Shown piece by piece: positions 13,574 through 24,489 of a stretch of DNA of 64,000 bases. The stretch lies in assembly GCA_021613375.1 (NCBI GenBank), contig CM038706.1, positions 23,453,366 through 23,517,365 of the forward strand, read 5' to 3'. The notes below the pieces were generated by a model that made no database searches, was not told the DNA's origin, and was given only the letters and a program-made list of their open reading frames with translations. Position numbers and translations under genes: made by a program. The stretch's first letter is position 1. Every line of letters begins with the position of its first letter. The DNA is from Megaleporinus macrocephalus. Lineage: Eukaryota > Chordata > Actinopteri > Characiformes > Anostomidae.

Positions 13574-15795
13574 ACACATACGCATGTGTGAATACAGGTG
13601 AAGTTGTATCACTGGAGAAGCTTTACTCCACAGTGTTCTCTGGAGTCTGACTGGACCAAGGTGAAAGGGGGTGGAGTCACACAGGTGTTTCAGCGTCCAG
13701 TTTCAAAGTTGCTAACGGACTGTGGGAACTGCACTCGACGGTCATGTGTGGTCATCTTTGAAGTCAGTAGTCGAGAAGATGTTGTACGGAGCCCCCCCAA
13801 CTATCTGTTCCTTAGCTCCCCACGAGATGCTGAGGGCTTTGAGAAACCCAAAATCACGGTGAGGCCTAAACAGATATTTACATTCACGTTTTAAGGCATT
13901 TAGCAGACACTCTTATCCAGAGCGACTTACACAGATGCTTTATGTTCAGTCTAAGAATATATTTCTTGCTAGTACAAACTGGTTCAAACTACCCTCGGGC
14001 TCAAACACTGCCAGAAACTAGAGCCAGAGAGAGAAGGGTATGAAGTACAGTTAAATACAGTATAAGTTTAATAGCTTTGAATACACAGCATATGTACATA
14101 CCTGAAAGATAAAAAGTAAAGCGTAGCATAAGTGCAGTTTGATTCATTTAATAAATACTTTGGTTCACACAGTTGAACAGATATCACATACAGTGCCTTG
14201 CATAAGTATTAGGCCATCAGATTCGCCTGGATCTCAAGCGATGCTGAACACAGACAGTTCAAACCAGTATATTTGACTTAGAAATCCAATATGCTTTGAA
14301 GGTAATGTTTTAATTCATTATTTGTTATCAGTTCTTCATTTTCACAGCTTTCACTCAGATTCACAGTCTGACCAATACTGTGTGAATTAGGAGGGTCTTT
14401 TATCCAGAAAAGGTGAACATTTTTAATGAGTAAAGCCCAGTTGTATGCCAATTTTGTCCTCATTGGGGTAATGTCTTTCATCTGTGTAAACTTGGAGCCC
14501 CCACAGCACATGGTTTGTATACTTATGCAAACAGCATTTTTCAGTTTTGTCACAGAATGTTTGTCACAGGGTTTTCTCACATAACAGTAATATCACTTGA
14601 AATTAATTAATTAAAGGTTGGGCTAGAAAAATGTGGCACAAAATATTATAGTGTTGATTGAACTTCTAGTTGAATCTGATGACTTAAGGGGGTTGGAGGT
14701 CTTTCCAAGACACTATATATTGAAACATTTTTCTTAACATACTCCTTCGTAGAAAATCTTATGGATTTCGTTACTGTGCTGGTAGTAGAGACATACGAAA
14801 ATGCTGATAATATTATGTTTTGTGATACTGTATCGAAAAACACAGTATCAATTTTTCAAATAATAGTTTCATTTGAAATTTGTTGCAGGCAGTGGTTCAT
14901 GTTGTGTATTACTATTAGATATCATTGTTGTAATCCATTTTCGGACTCCAACATAAACAGTAGCATAAGTAGCATAAAGGGCTTCCTAAAATTAGATAAA
15001 AAATATGTAATATATTGCCTTTCCTGCAATTTCAAAATATATCTTAATATCTTGTATTGTAACACCTGTTTCTTGGTATGTATCAAATCGCCAGGTTCTT
15101 GCACAGCCTTAGCTGGTAGTGGGAATCATGAGTCACAATATCTACAACACAAATATGGATATTTTATTTACTATCTATAATCAGAGAGCCTACACCTGTC
15201 TTCTGAGTTTTATATAAAATATGGATGTTAAGTGGTAGGTCTGAAAAAGGTTTTGTTTGGTTTTGCATATACCACTCCACCATGAGTGGCTTTTTAAAGA
15301 TAGGCCAAAATCATATCTTAAAAATATTGTAAAACAATGTCTCAGGCATGAGGCGACATATTTTAATGTAATATGTTCCTGTCATGTAGCTTTTAGGGGC
15401 ATTTCTTCAACATCAGGCTCCCATCACCACCAACGAAGCATTTCACATCAAACCACTCTGAATGACTTTGACTACATCTTAACCACTGGATTATACAGAA
15501 TTTTTTAAATGTTGATGGAATTCCTTTTTAACAAAGCTCCTGTGTGTGTGTTTGTGTGTGTGTGTGACAGTTCACTGTGGAGGAAGCTGGGGACCAATTT
15601 AAAATTAACCTGCGCAGTTCCTCACCTGCTTTGTTTGTCTGGCTGGATGTGGAAGACATTGACGGAATATTTGGTGATAACGGCTTCCTGATGATGTCTG
15701 AGAATTACACCGTGTTTTTCACTGCATGGGGAGTCACCACCCTTAAAGAGTTTGTTGACAAACTGCACATTACTTCCCTCAGAGACGTCTACTAA
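3658..15795 (+). CDS. manba: Beta-mannosidase (lysosomal, glycoside hydrolase family 2), 17 exons
   Basis: Exons: 3658-3873, 4592-4686, 4870-4975, 5106-5276, 5360-5483, 5615-5784, 7258-7368, 7543-7694, 7923-8040, 8621-8707, 8814-8981, 9983-10201, 10673-10837, 10944-11088, 13260-13402, 13598-13858, 15571-15795. All phases join without a stop to 891 residues (human MANBA is 879). The enzyme removes terminal beta-linked mannose during lysosomal breakdown of N-glycans. A hydrophobic signal peptide occupies about residues 8-28. The GH2 fold is recognised by [11 protein letters not shown]. The acid/base Glu is in WSGNNE (about E468) and the nucleophile in FASEYG (about E565). NCTR, NVSF and NYT are candidate N-glycosylation sites. 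Exon boundaries are AG/GT except the exon 12 donor, which reads GC. Start chosen at the ATG before the signal peptide. Identification is very secure. Confidence 0.97.
5785..7257. other. manba intron 6
   Basis: About 1.5 kb of AT-rich intron with no exon-like segment. It holds one partial MITE copy at about 7040-7195, listed separately. A short GC-richer patch with a TATA-like CCCTATATAAACC at 6361-6373 has no gene next to it and looks fortuitous or repeat-derived. Confidence 0.4.
7040..7195 (+). mobile_element. MITE copy 1 of a multi-copy family (partial)
   Basis: Shares the family core TTTCTATTGGTCCATCATGA near 7117 and the flanking ATCTCCAAAATAGTAACTTT, matching the copies at 24618-24878 and 63677-63944. 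It also keeps the GGAGATACATG near the right end. The terminal repeats themselves have decayed. It is non-coding. Confidence 0.6.
8041..8620. other. manba intron 9
   Basis: A 580-bp intron bounded by GT at 8041 and AG ending at 8620. An open frame runs from exon 9 into it as far as 8338, but it lacks family similarity after the donor. Nothing else is recognised. Confidence 0.5.
8982..9982. other. manba intron 11
   Basis: A 1-kb AT-rich intron with a short AAT/AAC-rich stretch at about 9406-9440. No exon, RNA or clear mobile element is visible. Confidence 0.4.
11270..12008. mobile_element. Non-autonomous hAT-like transposon with intact target duplication
   Basis: The left end CAGTGCTTAATTTGT (11270-11284) and right end ACAAATTAAGCACTG (11994-12008) form a perfect 15-bp terminal inverted repeat. 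The element is bounded by the 8-bp direct repeat CTGTAGCC at 11262-11269 and 12009-12016. Terminal repeats of this kind with 8-bp duplications are characteristic of hAT elements. The 739-bp body has no transposase frame. It lies in manba intron 14, apparently inside an older interspersed repeat. Confidence 0.85.
12017..13259. other. manba intron 14, remainder
   Basis: Intron sequence between the hAT-like insertion and exon 15. The stretch from about 12030 to 12240 (TTGGTCAGTTTGTGGTCACA; ATTCGCACCAGCAGCACAAT) appears to be an older dispersed repeat that the hAT element interrupted. The rest shows no coding signal. Confidence 0.35.
13509..13567. repeat. (TG)n microsatellite next to manba exon 16
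   Basis: About 29 uninterrupted TG dinucleotides ending roughly 30 bp before the exon 16 acceptor at 13596-13597. It is part of the upstream splicing environment of that exon. Confidence 0.95.
13876..14115 (+). repeat. Dispersed repeat, GGCATTTAGCAGACAC family
   Basis: Begins with TTAAGGCATTTAGCAGACAC and TATCCAGAGCGACTTACA, a head seen in many teleost genomes. It continues with GCTCAAACACTGCCAGAAAC, which matches the second copy at 50365-50835 (CTCAAACACTGCCATAAACA). The class is not assigned here. It lies in manba intron 16. Confidence 0.65.
14189..14718. mobile_element. Tc1/mariner-like non-autonomous element
   Basis: The left end reads CAGTGCCTTGCATAAGTATT just after a TA. The right end is the imperfect inverse (CTTTCCAAGACACTATA near 14700-14717), followed by TA. 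Start and TA flanks fit Tc1/mariner insertion. The roughly 530-bp body carries no intact transposase. It lies in manba intron 16. Confidence 0.6.
14790..15110. mobile_element. hAT-like non-autonomous repeat, degraded
   Basis: Contains GTGATACTGTATCGAAAA, a self-complementary ACTGTATCG/ACAGTATCA hairpin, and AATCGCCAGGTTCTTGCACA near the right end. The same order of motifs occurs at 62383-62735, so both are copies of one family with TAGGGGTGT-type ends. Copy ends are decayed. Confidence 0.5.
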
Positions 15796-15996
15796 ATGTG
15801 AAGGCGAGAAGAAGCATTATTTTATATCTTATTTGGATACACTGAGGTGCAGTCAAATATATTTTCTCAGGTTAAACCATTGACTCATCGATCACATAGT
15901 TTTACCTGATAAATACGCCAAACACTTCTTTCAAAAAGTTGTTGAGAAATTGTTGTTGAGAACTTCATGTGTAAATCGTGAACACTGTATGTTCAT

Positions 15997-16002
15997 AATA
16001 AA
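15997..16002 (+). promoter_or_regulatory. manba: manba polyadenylation signal
   Basis: AATAAA about 200 bp after the manba stop codon, the first canonical hexamer in the 3' UTR. Confidence 0.7.
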
Positions 16003-16594
16003 AAATTTCTACATCACAGAAACAGCTCTTATTTTTGTATAAATAAGATATTTATATATAATACCTTATATACATTTGTATGTATACGGTGTATATATAA
16101 GGATTCTAGTAAAAGCATGTGTGGGGGGAACAGGTTACCTGAAAACCCAACCTTTCCCCCATGGGCCTCATGCAGGCGGACCATTTAGTCTGTCAGCACT
16201 AAGCCCGTTCTATGAGAAGGAGGGCCGATCACAACAAAGAGTCCTTTGACTGGGGCAAACTCGTTGGTATCTGGATCCAGTAGCCAACAGGCCAGGAGTT
16301 TCTGATCATTCAGCATCTGGTTGATCCCGTTGTGGAGAGGAGCGCTTCAGAGGTGTAAACCTCCCTCTTTATGACATAGACTTTGTTCCACCCACCACAA
16401 GGACAGCAACTCTAATCCAATTCCAGAGAAGAAATCCAAAAGAAGGACGTCTTATGTGTTAATAAGTAATCATTCACGCTTTGCAGTGGCTTATTTAAAC
16501 ACTGGTATCAGAGCGGTCCTCACTCCGGGTGGTTTTATCACGTGAAGGTCCTTGTGAACTGACACCTTTCTCAACACATTTCTAGTTACAAAGG
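16003..16594. other. manba-slc39a8 intergenic region and putative slc39a8 promoter
   Basis: Only about 600 bp separate the manba polyadenylation signal from the first recognised slc39a8 codon. A TATA-like TTATTTAAAC lies at 16490-16499. No ATG in this interval opens a frame resembling a signal peptide. An AG at 16584-16585 after a pyrimidine-rich stretch could be a splice acceptor. Confidence 0.4.
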
Positions 16595-19408
16595 ATGGAC
16601 AAACCTATTCTTCAAGATGTTTTACACTTTTACGGGAATAACAATTCGCTGTCTACAGCAAATCTGGAAAGCTTTCTGCAGCTTATCACATCCAGACGAG
16701 CACCTGCAAACATTGACCAGGCTGCAAATCCACTGAGGAGTGCAGAGGTAGGCTAAATGTCACTGATGATGTATTTCTGCTTTACACACTTAAAACAATG
16801 GTCCTTTATGGGTTATTCATCAATGAAAATGGTACTATTTAGAACTATAAGCACTTAAAGAACCCTTTGCATGGTTAAAGGAAAGTGTTCTTCAGACTGG
16901 CAGTAAATGTGCTGTAGATGGTTCTGTATGGAACCTTGGTATTATATAGTATCAAAAATGGTTCTTCTGTGTTTGCAAGCTTGACATTGACACTATAGAT
17001 GGACCCTTTTAAAACATAAATTCATTTCTTCATGAAGCTGAAGAATCAAAATGCAATGAACGCTTCAGTGTGTAGGATAGTCAACATTCAGCTAAACTGG
17101 TTTTCCTACCACTGTTTGTCTCTGCAGTGTTTGTCTCTATCAGACCTGTTGGCAGTCTATGGCCTGGCTAATGCATCCGAAGTGTCTGTTAATCAGCTAG
17201 AGCTCATGTGCCCAGCTGTTCTCACTCAGGTCCTGCTACCCTCCTGCCCCTACATGATTCCCGCTGCCCAGACCATTAACTCTCAAGGTAAGTGCATCCA
17301 ACACTTATTTTATTTTTACTTCCAGTCAGTATGTTGGTTTATAGACTGTACATGTGATTCCTTAACCCTAACGCTCAACTGTAATCCAGTATAAGATTTA
17401 AGCAAGTAACATGGGATTATGTTTATTAGAAATATTGCTTTCACTAATAGGTAATAGGTAATAATGGGTAAATCTGGTACTTAATACTACATGGTTTTAG
17501 TAAAAAACTGAGTGAAAAAATATGAATTTTAAATTGTGCTGGGTTATACAAATAAAAAATCAGTATCACAGCTATTACCAAATGTGTAATTGTGGCATCA
17601 GCTCGTATTCACATGTTCATTAATAAAATATGAAGATAGTGTGAAAATAATGAAACAAGGCTTCTTGAGTACTGGTAGTTTATGCAGAAAACTTACAAAC
17701 CTGACATACGCTGGTGTTTAGAAGCAAATTCCCAACTTTTTTCTTAAAGTTCTTAAATTCTTAAGTAAGGTCATAAAAAACTTTATATATCATGATGTGT
17801 TCTTAAACCATTTAATTGTTTTCACCTTTGTGCTTTAGAGTTTGCATTTATTCTGTTCTTAAGAACAAATCCCAAATTAGAAAACATTAGTGAATACTGG
17901 AATCTTTGTGAAAACTTGTGATTGAAACATGGTGATCGAATCTCAATGAGAGAAAAAATGACTATAAATACAGACCTTTAATGGTCATATAATAACTTTT
18001 TGTTGTTCCTAGAAAACCTATAAAATAATATAAAATAAAACATACAGTATTGAACAAAACTGCAGCACATTTCAAATTGGCCACTGTGAACATTAAAACA
18101 GACAGAAACCACACTTGAATAGAGAACTTTTCATGACCTGATTTATCAGTCAGAAACACATAGCAAAAACATACACTGCAATTTTCAATCAGGTCCTCTG
18201 TAATAGATATAATGATGATTATCTATTTAATATATTCCCAAAAATAATATAAAGACCAAAAAGTTACATTACAGTGCATCACCATAATGGTATACCAGTG
18301 TAAATGATGTATTGTCCAGCAGTATTCAATCATGCTTACTTTTTTTCATAATAATAACAAGTGCAGTTCGGTTTTACCATCATTTGCCGTCATTTGGTGC
18401 ATTCGCTACAGAGTAAACTCACAAATAGAACAGAATCTATTCCCATCACATCTTGCTCCTTTTACTCCTGCACACCGGACAGCACAACAGAGCTGGTTTT
18501 GAGTGTTTTGTTCTGAGCCTGTGGAGATTCCAGCCTCACCTTCTCAGTTCTCACTGAGAAGAGGAAACACTGTGTCCGCGTCCATTCATATGGAGATTTT
18601 CCCTCTCACCAATGGAGCTATCTATCTCTGTCTATCTATCTCTTTCAGTTTGGGGTTATGGCTTCCTGGCTGTGACGATAATTAATTTGGCCTCTCTGTT
18701 GGGATTGTTCTTGGTTCCCTTAACCAAGAAATCCTACTTCCCAAAAGTGCTAACCTACTTCATCGGGGTGGCTATAGGAACCTTATTCTCCAATGCTGTT
18801 CTACAACTTATCCCTGAGGTAAGGAGGACGTGAAGAGGGAGGGGGTCAGAGAAAGAATCATCAAGTATTAATAAGAGCTCAAATGATTAGTTGCAAAAAA
18901 GGTATGCAAAAGAACAATGGCCTTATTCATCAAAGTAGAGTAATAGAGTGCAGACATGACCACCTTTCATTACATACGAACTGCTCAGCGTCCGATTCAT
19001 AAAATTTTCCTGCGACAAGGACACAAGTGGAGATTTGAGCACAAATGCAGTGCGTGAAATTAAGCACCAATCTTTGAGCGCATCAGTTATATATCCCCCT
19101 GATCTATGCTCAAGCAGAAGGGGTGGGGCTACAGGCTGCTCAATAATAGATTTTTAGATTAGATTAAATTAGATTCAACTTTATTGTGATTGTGCAGAGT
19201 ACAGGTACAAAGCCATTGAAATGCAGTTCACATCCAACCAGAAGTGCTAAATACATTATTATATACATAAAGTGCAAAACAGAAATGACTAACAATGTGA
19301 GATTATTGTACATGTGGTGGTATAAAAATAAATATATAGAATGTGGGTGTACACAGAATTTGAGATAAGGGAGTGGTATATAAAATAGAATTTAAATTAC
19401 TATACATA

Positions 19409-19443
<35 letters not shown>

Positions 19444-22400
19444 GCTTCCAAAGGAGCACCGAAAGTGGGGGTGTATTTGTTTGGCTGTTGGGTTAAAAAA
19501 TCAAAAGTCATTCTCCAAAATCACTTATTGCACCTTAAAATGCAACTTTTAGATTGCTAAACTATTATGCCCACATTTCCACACACTCCTACCAGACGTG
19601 AGTTCATACAGATAGCGAAATGAATGATTAACAAATACTACAATCAGATTTGTCCATACCCAGGTTTGATGAATAAGGCCCTAAGACTGAGGAAAAGTAA
19701 ACATACATTAAAAAAGGTGCCGATGATTTAGCGTGCAATACTGCAGATTACATTTCCTGTATTTCCTGTAATAACTAAACAGGCTCTTGGATTTGATCCG
19801 AAAGCTGATGACTACGTGTTGAATGCAGTTGGGATATTTGGGGGGTTCTACCTCCTGTTCTTTACCGAAAGAGTATTAAAAATAGTCCTGAAGGCAGATT
19901 CAGAGGTAAGAGTTCCACTCCAGCTAGATTGCTTTTATTTGAGGTAGTATACTAGGCATTTAGCTCACTGTGGCATGTCTTTGCCTCTCTTTCAGGATTG
20001 CCACAGCCACTTCCCTTCAATGCAGACCACTGATGTGACCTTCAGCAATGACATTGTCATAAGCAACATCAGCAATGATGTTATCACAAACAACATGAAC
20101 CATGATGTTCTGCCAAACAGCCCCAGGGAAAAGCCAAGCAGCCCAACCACGAGTCCTGTTGCGAGCCCAGTAAAAGAACAGGTAATGGCTCTGCGCCTGG
20201 AGGCCTATATTGGGCAATACCTACGGTTTCTCAGGTTCCTCGTTGCTTCAAAGTTAGTCATGGCTGGACAAACTATGCTGGGTTTTGAGTTATGACACAC
20301 TGTCAACAATAAGTCTACAATGACATTTTGTACTTTTGTACAGAAAACTGGGCAATGATGTATTTGAGTATTGTTAAAAAGATGTGGTGAATAAGAGCAC
20401 ATAAAGATTAACACTGATGCAGAACATTTAGACTTGTTGGCAGTACATGTACTGTTTGCTTGCATGTGCATGATTTAGGAAACCTTCAGATTTTATCAAT
20501 ACTGGTGATTGAATACATATACATATACAAATGCCATCAAGTTTGGCTCTTCAGGCTTCTGAATGGCTCTTGCAGCTAATCATCCTTTCCCTCTTCTTCA
20601 TATTGAGTTGAAGTCCCTTATTTTCACTCTGTTCTTTAACCTTCTTTATTATTTTTCGAGTGTTGTTTCACCCGCTTATTGAAGGTTATAGATGTTTCTC
20701 CCAGCAGTCCTGAATTCCTGATCATCGTCCTTCAGTTCTGCTTTTCTTGTTATATGTTCTATATGCAGGTTGAACTGGTATAGAGACAGTATGCACCCTT
20801 GTGTGGTGGAACCGGTCTATCCATTTGTCAATTTTCCACCTGGACCATGGCTTATTGATCAGTGCAAAGATTGCTCTTTAGAACAATAAGGTCCTCCGGT
20901 ATTCCCATTCTCCAAAAGACATTCCATTATTTGAGTCATGTTGACTTCTTTCTTGAATTCCTTGGCTTTTTTCAATAATCCAGCATCCTAGATGCTTCTT
21001 GTTGGTCTGTTTTTTCTGTCCTGCTTGTGCATCTGACATTTCTCTTACAATGTAAGGCTTTAGTCTTGGTTGAATGATCTTAAGTATAATTTTACTGGTG
21101 TGTGATATGAGGGGAAATTGTCTAATAGTTGGCAAACTCTTTCTTGCCTCCTTTCTTTTGCATTGGGTTATAAAATTACCCTTTTCAGTTTTCCATATTT
21201 GTTGATATAATTTGGTTAGCACTTTAAACGAATCTTCTTCAGAATCTTGAAATATTTTAATTACAATATTATCAGTTCATTTTTGGCAATGGTCTCAGGC
21301 TGTTTAGTCTGTTTGATTTCAATAAACTCCATTTTGTGAAGTTGTGATGAAGTAGTAATGAAAAGGTCGTTGTACACTTGATCCTGATCCTGCTTCAATC
21401 CTGTTTCCAGGGATATTTTTGTCTATTTCAGGTGTTTGCTGCTGAATGGTTTTGCATAAATCAGATTTATTTAAATTAATAATTCACAGCACAGCAATTT
21501 GCAGTCTTGTAGACATTGTTATTCACAATAAGAGCAAATCCATTTTATTTTGTTGTTTGTGAACAACAAAGAAGAATAGTAGATCAGTGGCCTCCAACCC
21601 TCGTCCTGGAGAGCTACTATTTTGCTTAAGTTTGGACTTAAATTCCAACTTGTATCTCATAAACTGCCTTACTTACTCTACTCTTCCACATCTGACCCAA
21701 CTTGGGAAGCGACTGTTAGATGGGAGCAGATGTGGAAACTAAGAACTAGGATTTGCTGGAAAGCAGATCTTCAGGAGAAGTGTGGGAGACCACTGTGTAG
21801 ACACTGTATTTCTATCTTGACTACTTTAAGCTTGCTGTGATTTATACTTTGTCTGTTTCAGATTCTGACTAAGATTTAGTTTTTGCAACTTTGAATTATA
21901 TATTTTTCTTTGGAAAGCAGTGATCCCTCCTTCCCTAAATAAAAGTTGAAACTTTTTCCTGCTTCTCTTTGTTTATTGCTACATGATCAATCATTTGTAG
22001 GAGCTTAGGGAGAAAAGCAGGTCTGTTGTACAAACACTGATAAGAAATTGAAGGCTTATAAATGGCTTAACTACTCAGTTATTGATACAATTTTTGTGTG
22101 TACTGCTTGCATCTGTTTAGGAACCTTGTGTGTTCTTGGCATGTCGTTGGCTGCGAGGAGAACGTATGTCAAAAATAAAAACAGTGGCTTGGATGATCAC
22201 ACTGAGTGATGCACTCCATAACTTCATAGATGGACTGGCCATCGGAGCCTCCTTCACACTTTCTCTCCTCACTGGCTTCAGCACGTCTATTGCGATTGTC
22301 TGTGAGGAGTTCCCTCATGAGTTGGGTAAGATACGCATACACTGAATGTTAGAAGTATCAATTACTTCAAAGCAGGTTGAGCTCACTCTACCTAAATGAT

Positions 22401-23709
22401 GAGTGGTGTATCTGTTTCTAAGTGGCCAATTCTCTCTCTCGCTCTCTCTCTTTCTCTCTCATTTTCTCTCTCTCTCTATTTCCTCTAGGTGACTTTGTGA
22501 TTCTTCTGAGCGCTGGTATGAGCGTGCCACAGGCTGTGTTCTTTAACCTGTTGTCATCTATGTCCTGTTATCTGGGCTTGGCGCTGGGCATCCTGGTGGG
22601 AAGCAGCTTCGCTCCAAATGCCATCTTTGCCATTGCTGCTGGGATGTTCCTCTACATCTCTCTGGCAGATATGGTGAGTTACACACATTACTCTTACATT
22701 AAACTAAACCAATGCACACTGTACAATATTGTGCAGAGATTAAAGATGGCCCTTCATCTATTTAGTTGCCAGCCATTTAGTGCAAGCATTCACCATCATA
22801 AAAATACACAGGAAACATATTTAAAAGAAAATTTCATAAAAGCTCATTATAATAGACAGGAAACATTTTAGTATTTGGTATATCCATGCATTTCCTTTAT
22901 TACAACTCCAGTTCTTTCAGTTCTTTCAAAGCTGTATTTTTGCTTTTTCCAATGCAAACAATCCCAAATTCGTTTAGTGATATTGAGGTCTGCACTCAGC
23001 CAGGTCTGACTGGACAGTTCACTGTTCTGAGAACAGCAGCAGGTTCTATTTACTTCTTTTTTGTTTCCTTTTCTCAGTAAGAGCTTTTAGTGTTGACTTG
23101 TTCTCTCGCAGTAGAAGGATTTTTGTCAATTCTAAAGCAAGCATATATGCCTCTTTCTCAGTGTAAGTGCTCTACTAGATCTTGCTCAAGTTGCTCATTC
23201 ATGTTTTTCTAAAATCTAAAGTATTAATAGAGAATTAGGGTGAAGTACTGAAGTTGGATGATCTGTCCTGGATCACATTCCAGCTTAACCCAAAAGTATT
23301 GGATGGAGCTCTATCACTCCAGAGAGTACAGTTCCACTGCTTCAAAGCTGGAAGGCTGTATACCCCTCTAGGGCCCTTAGGCTCTAAGTGCCGTTTCTCC
23401 AGAGTTACATTCAAAGTTATACAAGTTGTGTGTGCAGTTGAACACCTGTTTTAGCAGTTACTGCAAAGGAGCATAGTTGAACGTACTAATTAAAAGAAGT
23501 GTCTAAATACGTTAACAACTCTTGTGTGTTTTTTTTTTACTTGTTTTGGTTCATTTTAGTTTCCAGAGATGAACAGTGTAATGACTGCACACACCAAAGG
23601 CCCCAGAGAGAAAGTCATATTCTTCCTTTTGCAAAATGTTGGCCTGCTAACTGGATTTTCAGGTATCCTCCTCATCACAATGTTTGCTGAAGACATCAAT
23701 CTAGGATAA
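16595..23709 (+). CDS. slc39a8: Zinc/divalent metal transporter ZIP8 (SLC39A8), 8 coding exons
   Basis: Exons: 16595-16747, 17128-17287, 18649-18818, 19783-19905, 19996-20181, 22121-22325, 22489-22673, 23560-23709; phases join to 443 residues (human 460). ZIP8 imports Zn, Mn, Fe and Cd across plasma and lysosomal membranes. LIV-1 subfamily marks are MCPAVLTQ (the CPALLYQ-like motif) before the first membrane segment, [10 protein letters not shown] in TM4, and [10 protein letters not shown] in TM5. The EE in place of HE is specific to ZIP8 and ZIP14. The match to human ZIP8 (VWGYGFL, GFDPK, LFFTER, REKV) favours ZIP8 over ZIP14. The loop between TM3 and TM4 (about residues 203-264) is Asn/Ser/Pro-rich and His-poor. 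The first 51 residues align with the mature ZIP8 N-terminus, so the signal peptide is missing from this model. Confidence 0.94.
16815..17008 (+). repeat. Dispersed repeat, GATGGTTCT family
   Basis: Contains TTTAGAACTATAAGCACTTA, TGTAGATGGTTCTGTATGGA and AAAAATGGTTCTTCTGTGTT. The same order is seen around 24500-24985, where another element interrupts it. This is a common teleost short repeat of uncertain class. It lies in slc39a8 intron 1. Confidence 0.6.
17288..18648. other. slc39a8 intron 2
   Basis: A 1.36-kb AT-rich intron with no exon-like, RNA-like or clear mobile-element sequence. A short TCTATCTATCTC run at 18618-18644 lies directly before the exon 3 acceptor. Confidence 0.4.
19145..19262 (+). 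repeat. Nested dispersed repeat, ACTTTATTGTGATTGTGCAG type
   Basis: ATTCAACTTTATTGTGATTG followed by GAAATGCAGTTCACATCCAA is a well-known teleost dispersed repeat motif. It sits inside the element at 18919-19680 and must have inserted after it or been captured by it. Confidence 0.5.
19411..19438. repeat. (AT)n microsatellite
   Basis: About 14 AT units next to the nested repeat. Confidence 0.9.
20480..21370 (-). pseudogene. LINE reverse transcriptase remnant
   Basis: On the minus strand the frame at 21222-20878 reads [20 protein letters not shown] and then REMSDAQAG. This is the reverse-transcriptase 'RPISL-isha-sKi..kii..Rl.p' block followed by the DAQAGFRKGR block, here disrupted. Further along the minus strand, near 20600-20640, [16 protein letters not shown] matches the segment after the YADD active site. 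Frameshifts and missing pieces make it dead. It resembles R4/Dong (Rex6-like) LINEs; that clade is a guess. It lies in slc39a8 intron 5. Confidence 0.75.
21371..22120. other. slc39a8 intron 5, remainder
   Basis: No exon or RNA visible. A patch at about 21587-21620 (GGCCTCCAACCCTCGTCCTG) resembles a scrap of a common fish repeat. Confidence 0.3.
22434..22480. repeat. Interrupted (CT)n tract before slc39a8 exon 7
   Basis: A CT-rich run ends about 10 bp before the acceptor at 22487-22488 and forms the polypyrimidine tract of that intron. Confidence 0.8.
22674..23559. other. slc39a8 intron 7
   Basis: An 886-bp intron. Text such as TCTGACTGGACAGTTCACTG (about 23005) and GGATGGAGCTCTATCACTCC (about 23303) hints at an old degraded repeat, but no family or frame could be named. 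Confidence 0.3.
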
Positions 23710-24226
23710 AAAAAGAAGGCCAGTGAACTAGACAGAGAACAAAGAACATCAGTTCATTCTTCATTAACTGGGACCAAAGGTTTAGTACTACAAATGGAAA
23801 GCAATCCATGTTGAGACTGTTGATTGTTGAACTACTGACTTGTGCTCTTTTTCTATTGTAAAAAATCTAACACTATAATGTGGCTTTCACTGGGAAGCTT
23901 TTTCAGTACTTTGTGTAAAAAATGTCATGTAAATGATTGACCCTGGCACTAAAGAGTATGGTGATGTGTGTTTGTGTATTAGTGTAATGGAAACAATGTG
24001 CTACTCTATGTAAGGGATGTCCAGAGCGTCAGTGGCAGCCTTGCACAGCATTTAAACTCAGATGTTAAGTCAGATTGTCTGTTGTGAGCTTTACTAAATC
24101 TAACTTATCCAGAATAAGAAATATGTACATTTTTAATTAGATTCTTTAGTCTATTTCATGTGAAATGGATAATTGTTGAACTACTGCAGCTCCTCCAAGT
24201 ATCTCACCTGGTGCCTAGTAAAGCTT

Positions 24227-24232
24227 AATAAA
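24227..24232 (+). promoter_or_regulatory. slc39a8: Candidate slc39a8 polyadenylation signal
   Basis: AATAAA about 520 bp after the stop codon, the first canonical hexamer seen in the 3' UTR. Confidence 0.55.
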
Positions 24233-24489
24233 GCTTAAAATGCCGTATGTTACATTGATATTATCAGAGATACAAGAGATATAAGGGCCCATAAGGGGCG
24301 CATTTGATAATCTGATCATAATCGTGTTTCTGCAGTTGTTTGATTATTCAAGTGGTCATGTGAAGAGTGTATTTTGATATCCTGGTTCAGAGTAAGGCCC
24401 AGTGTGGAACCAGAAATAGACATTACAAACATTAACAAATTAAGGAATTAAATGTTCTTGATCTCCAACAAACCTGTTCTTCCAGAGTT

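Larger units (their letters stand above)
18919..19680. mobile_element. DNA transposon with GGCCTTATTCATCAAA termini, carrying nested repeats
   Basis: The left end GGCCTTATTCATCAAA (18919-18934) is exactly repeated in inverse at TTTGATGAATAAGGCC (19665-19680). The 762-bp body contains a second repeat (about 19145-19262) and an AT microsatellite. There is no transposase frame and the superfamily is unclear. It lies in slc39a8 intron 3. Confidence 0.7.

Noticed and set aside
14761..15180. A 139-residue frame in manba intron 16
   Set aside because: It overlaps a degraded hAT-like repeat, is AT-rich and has no recognisable domain.
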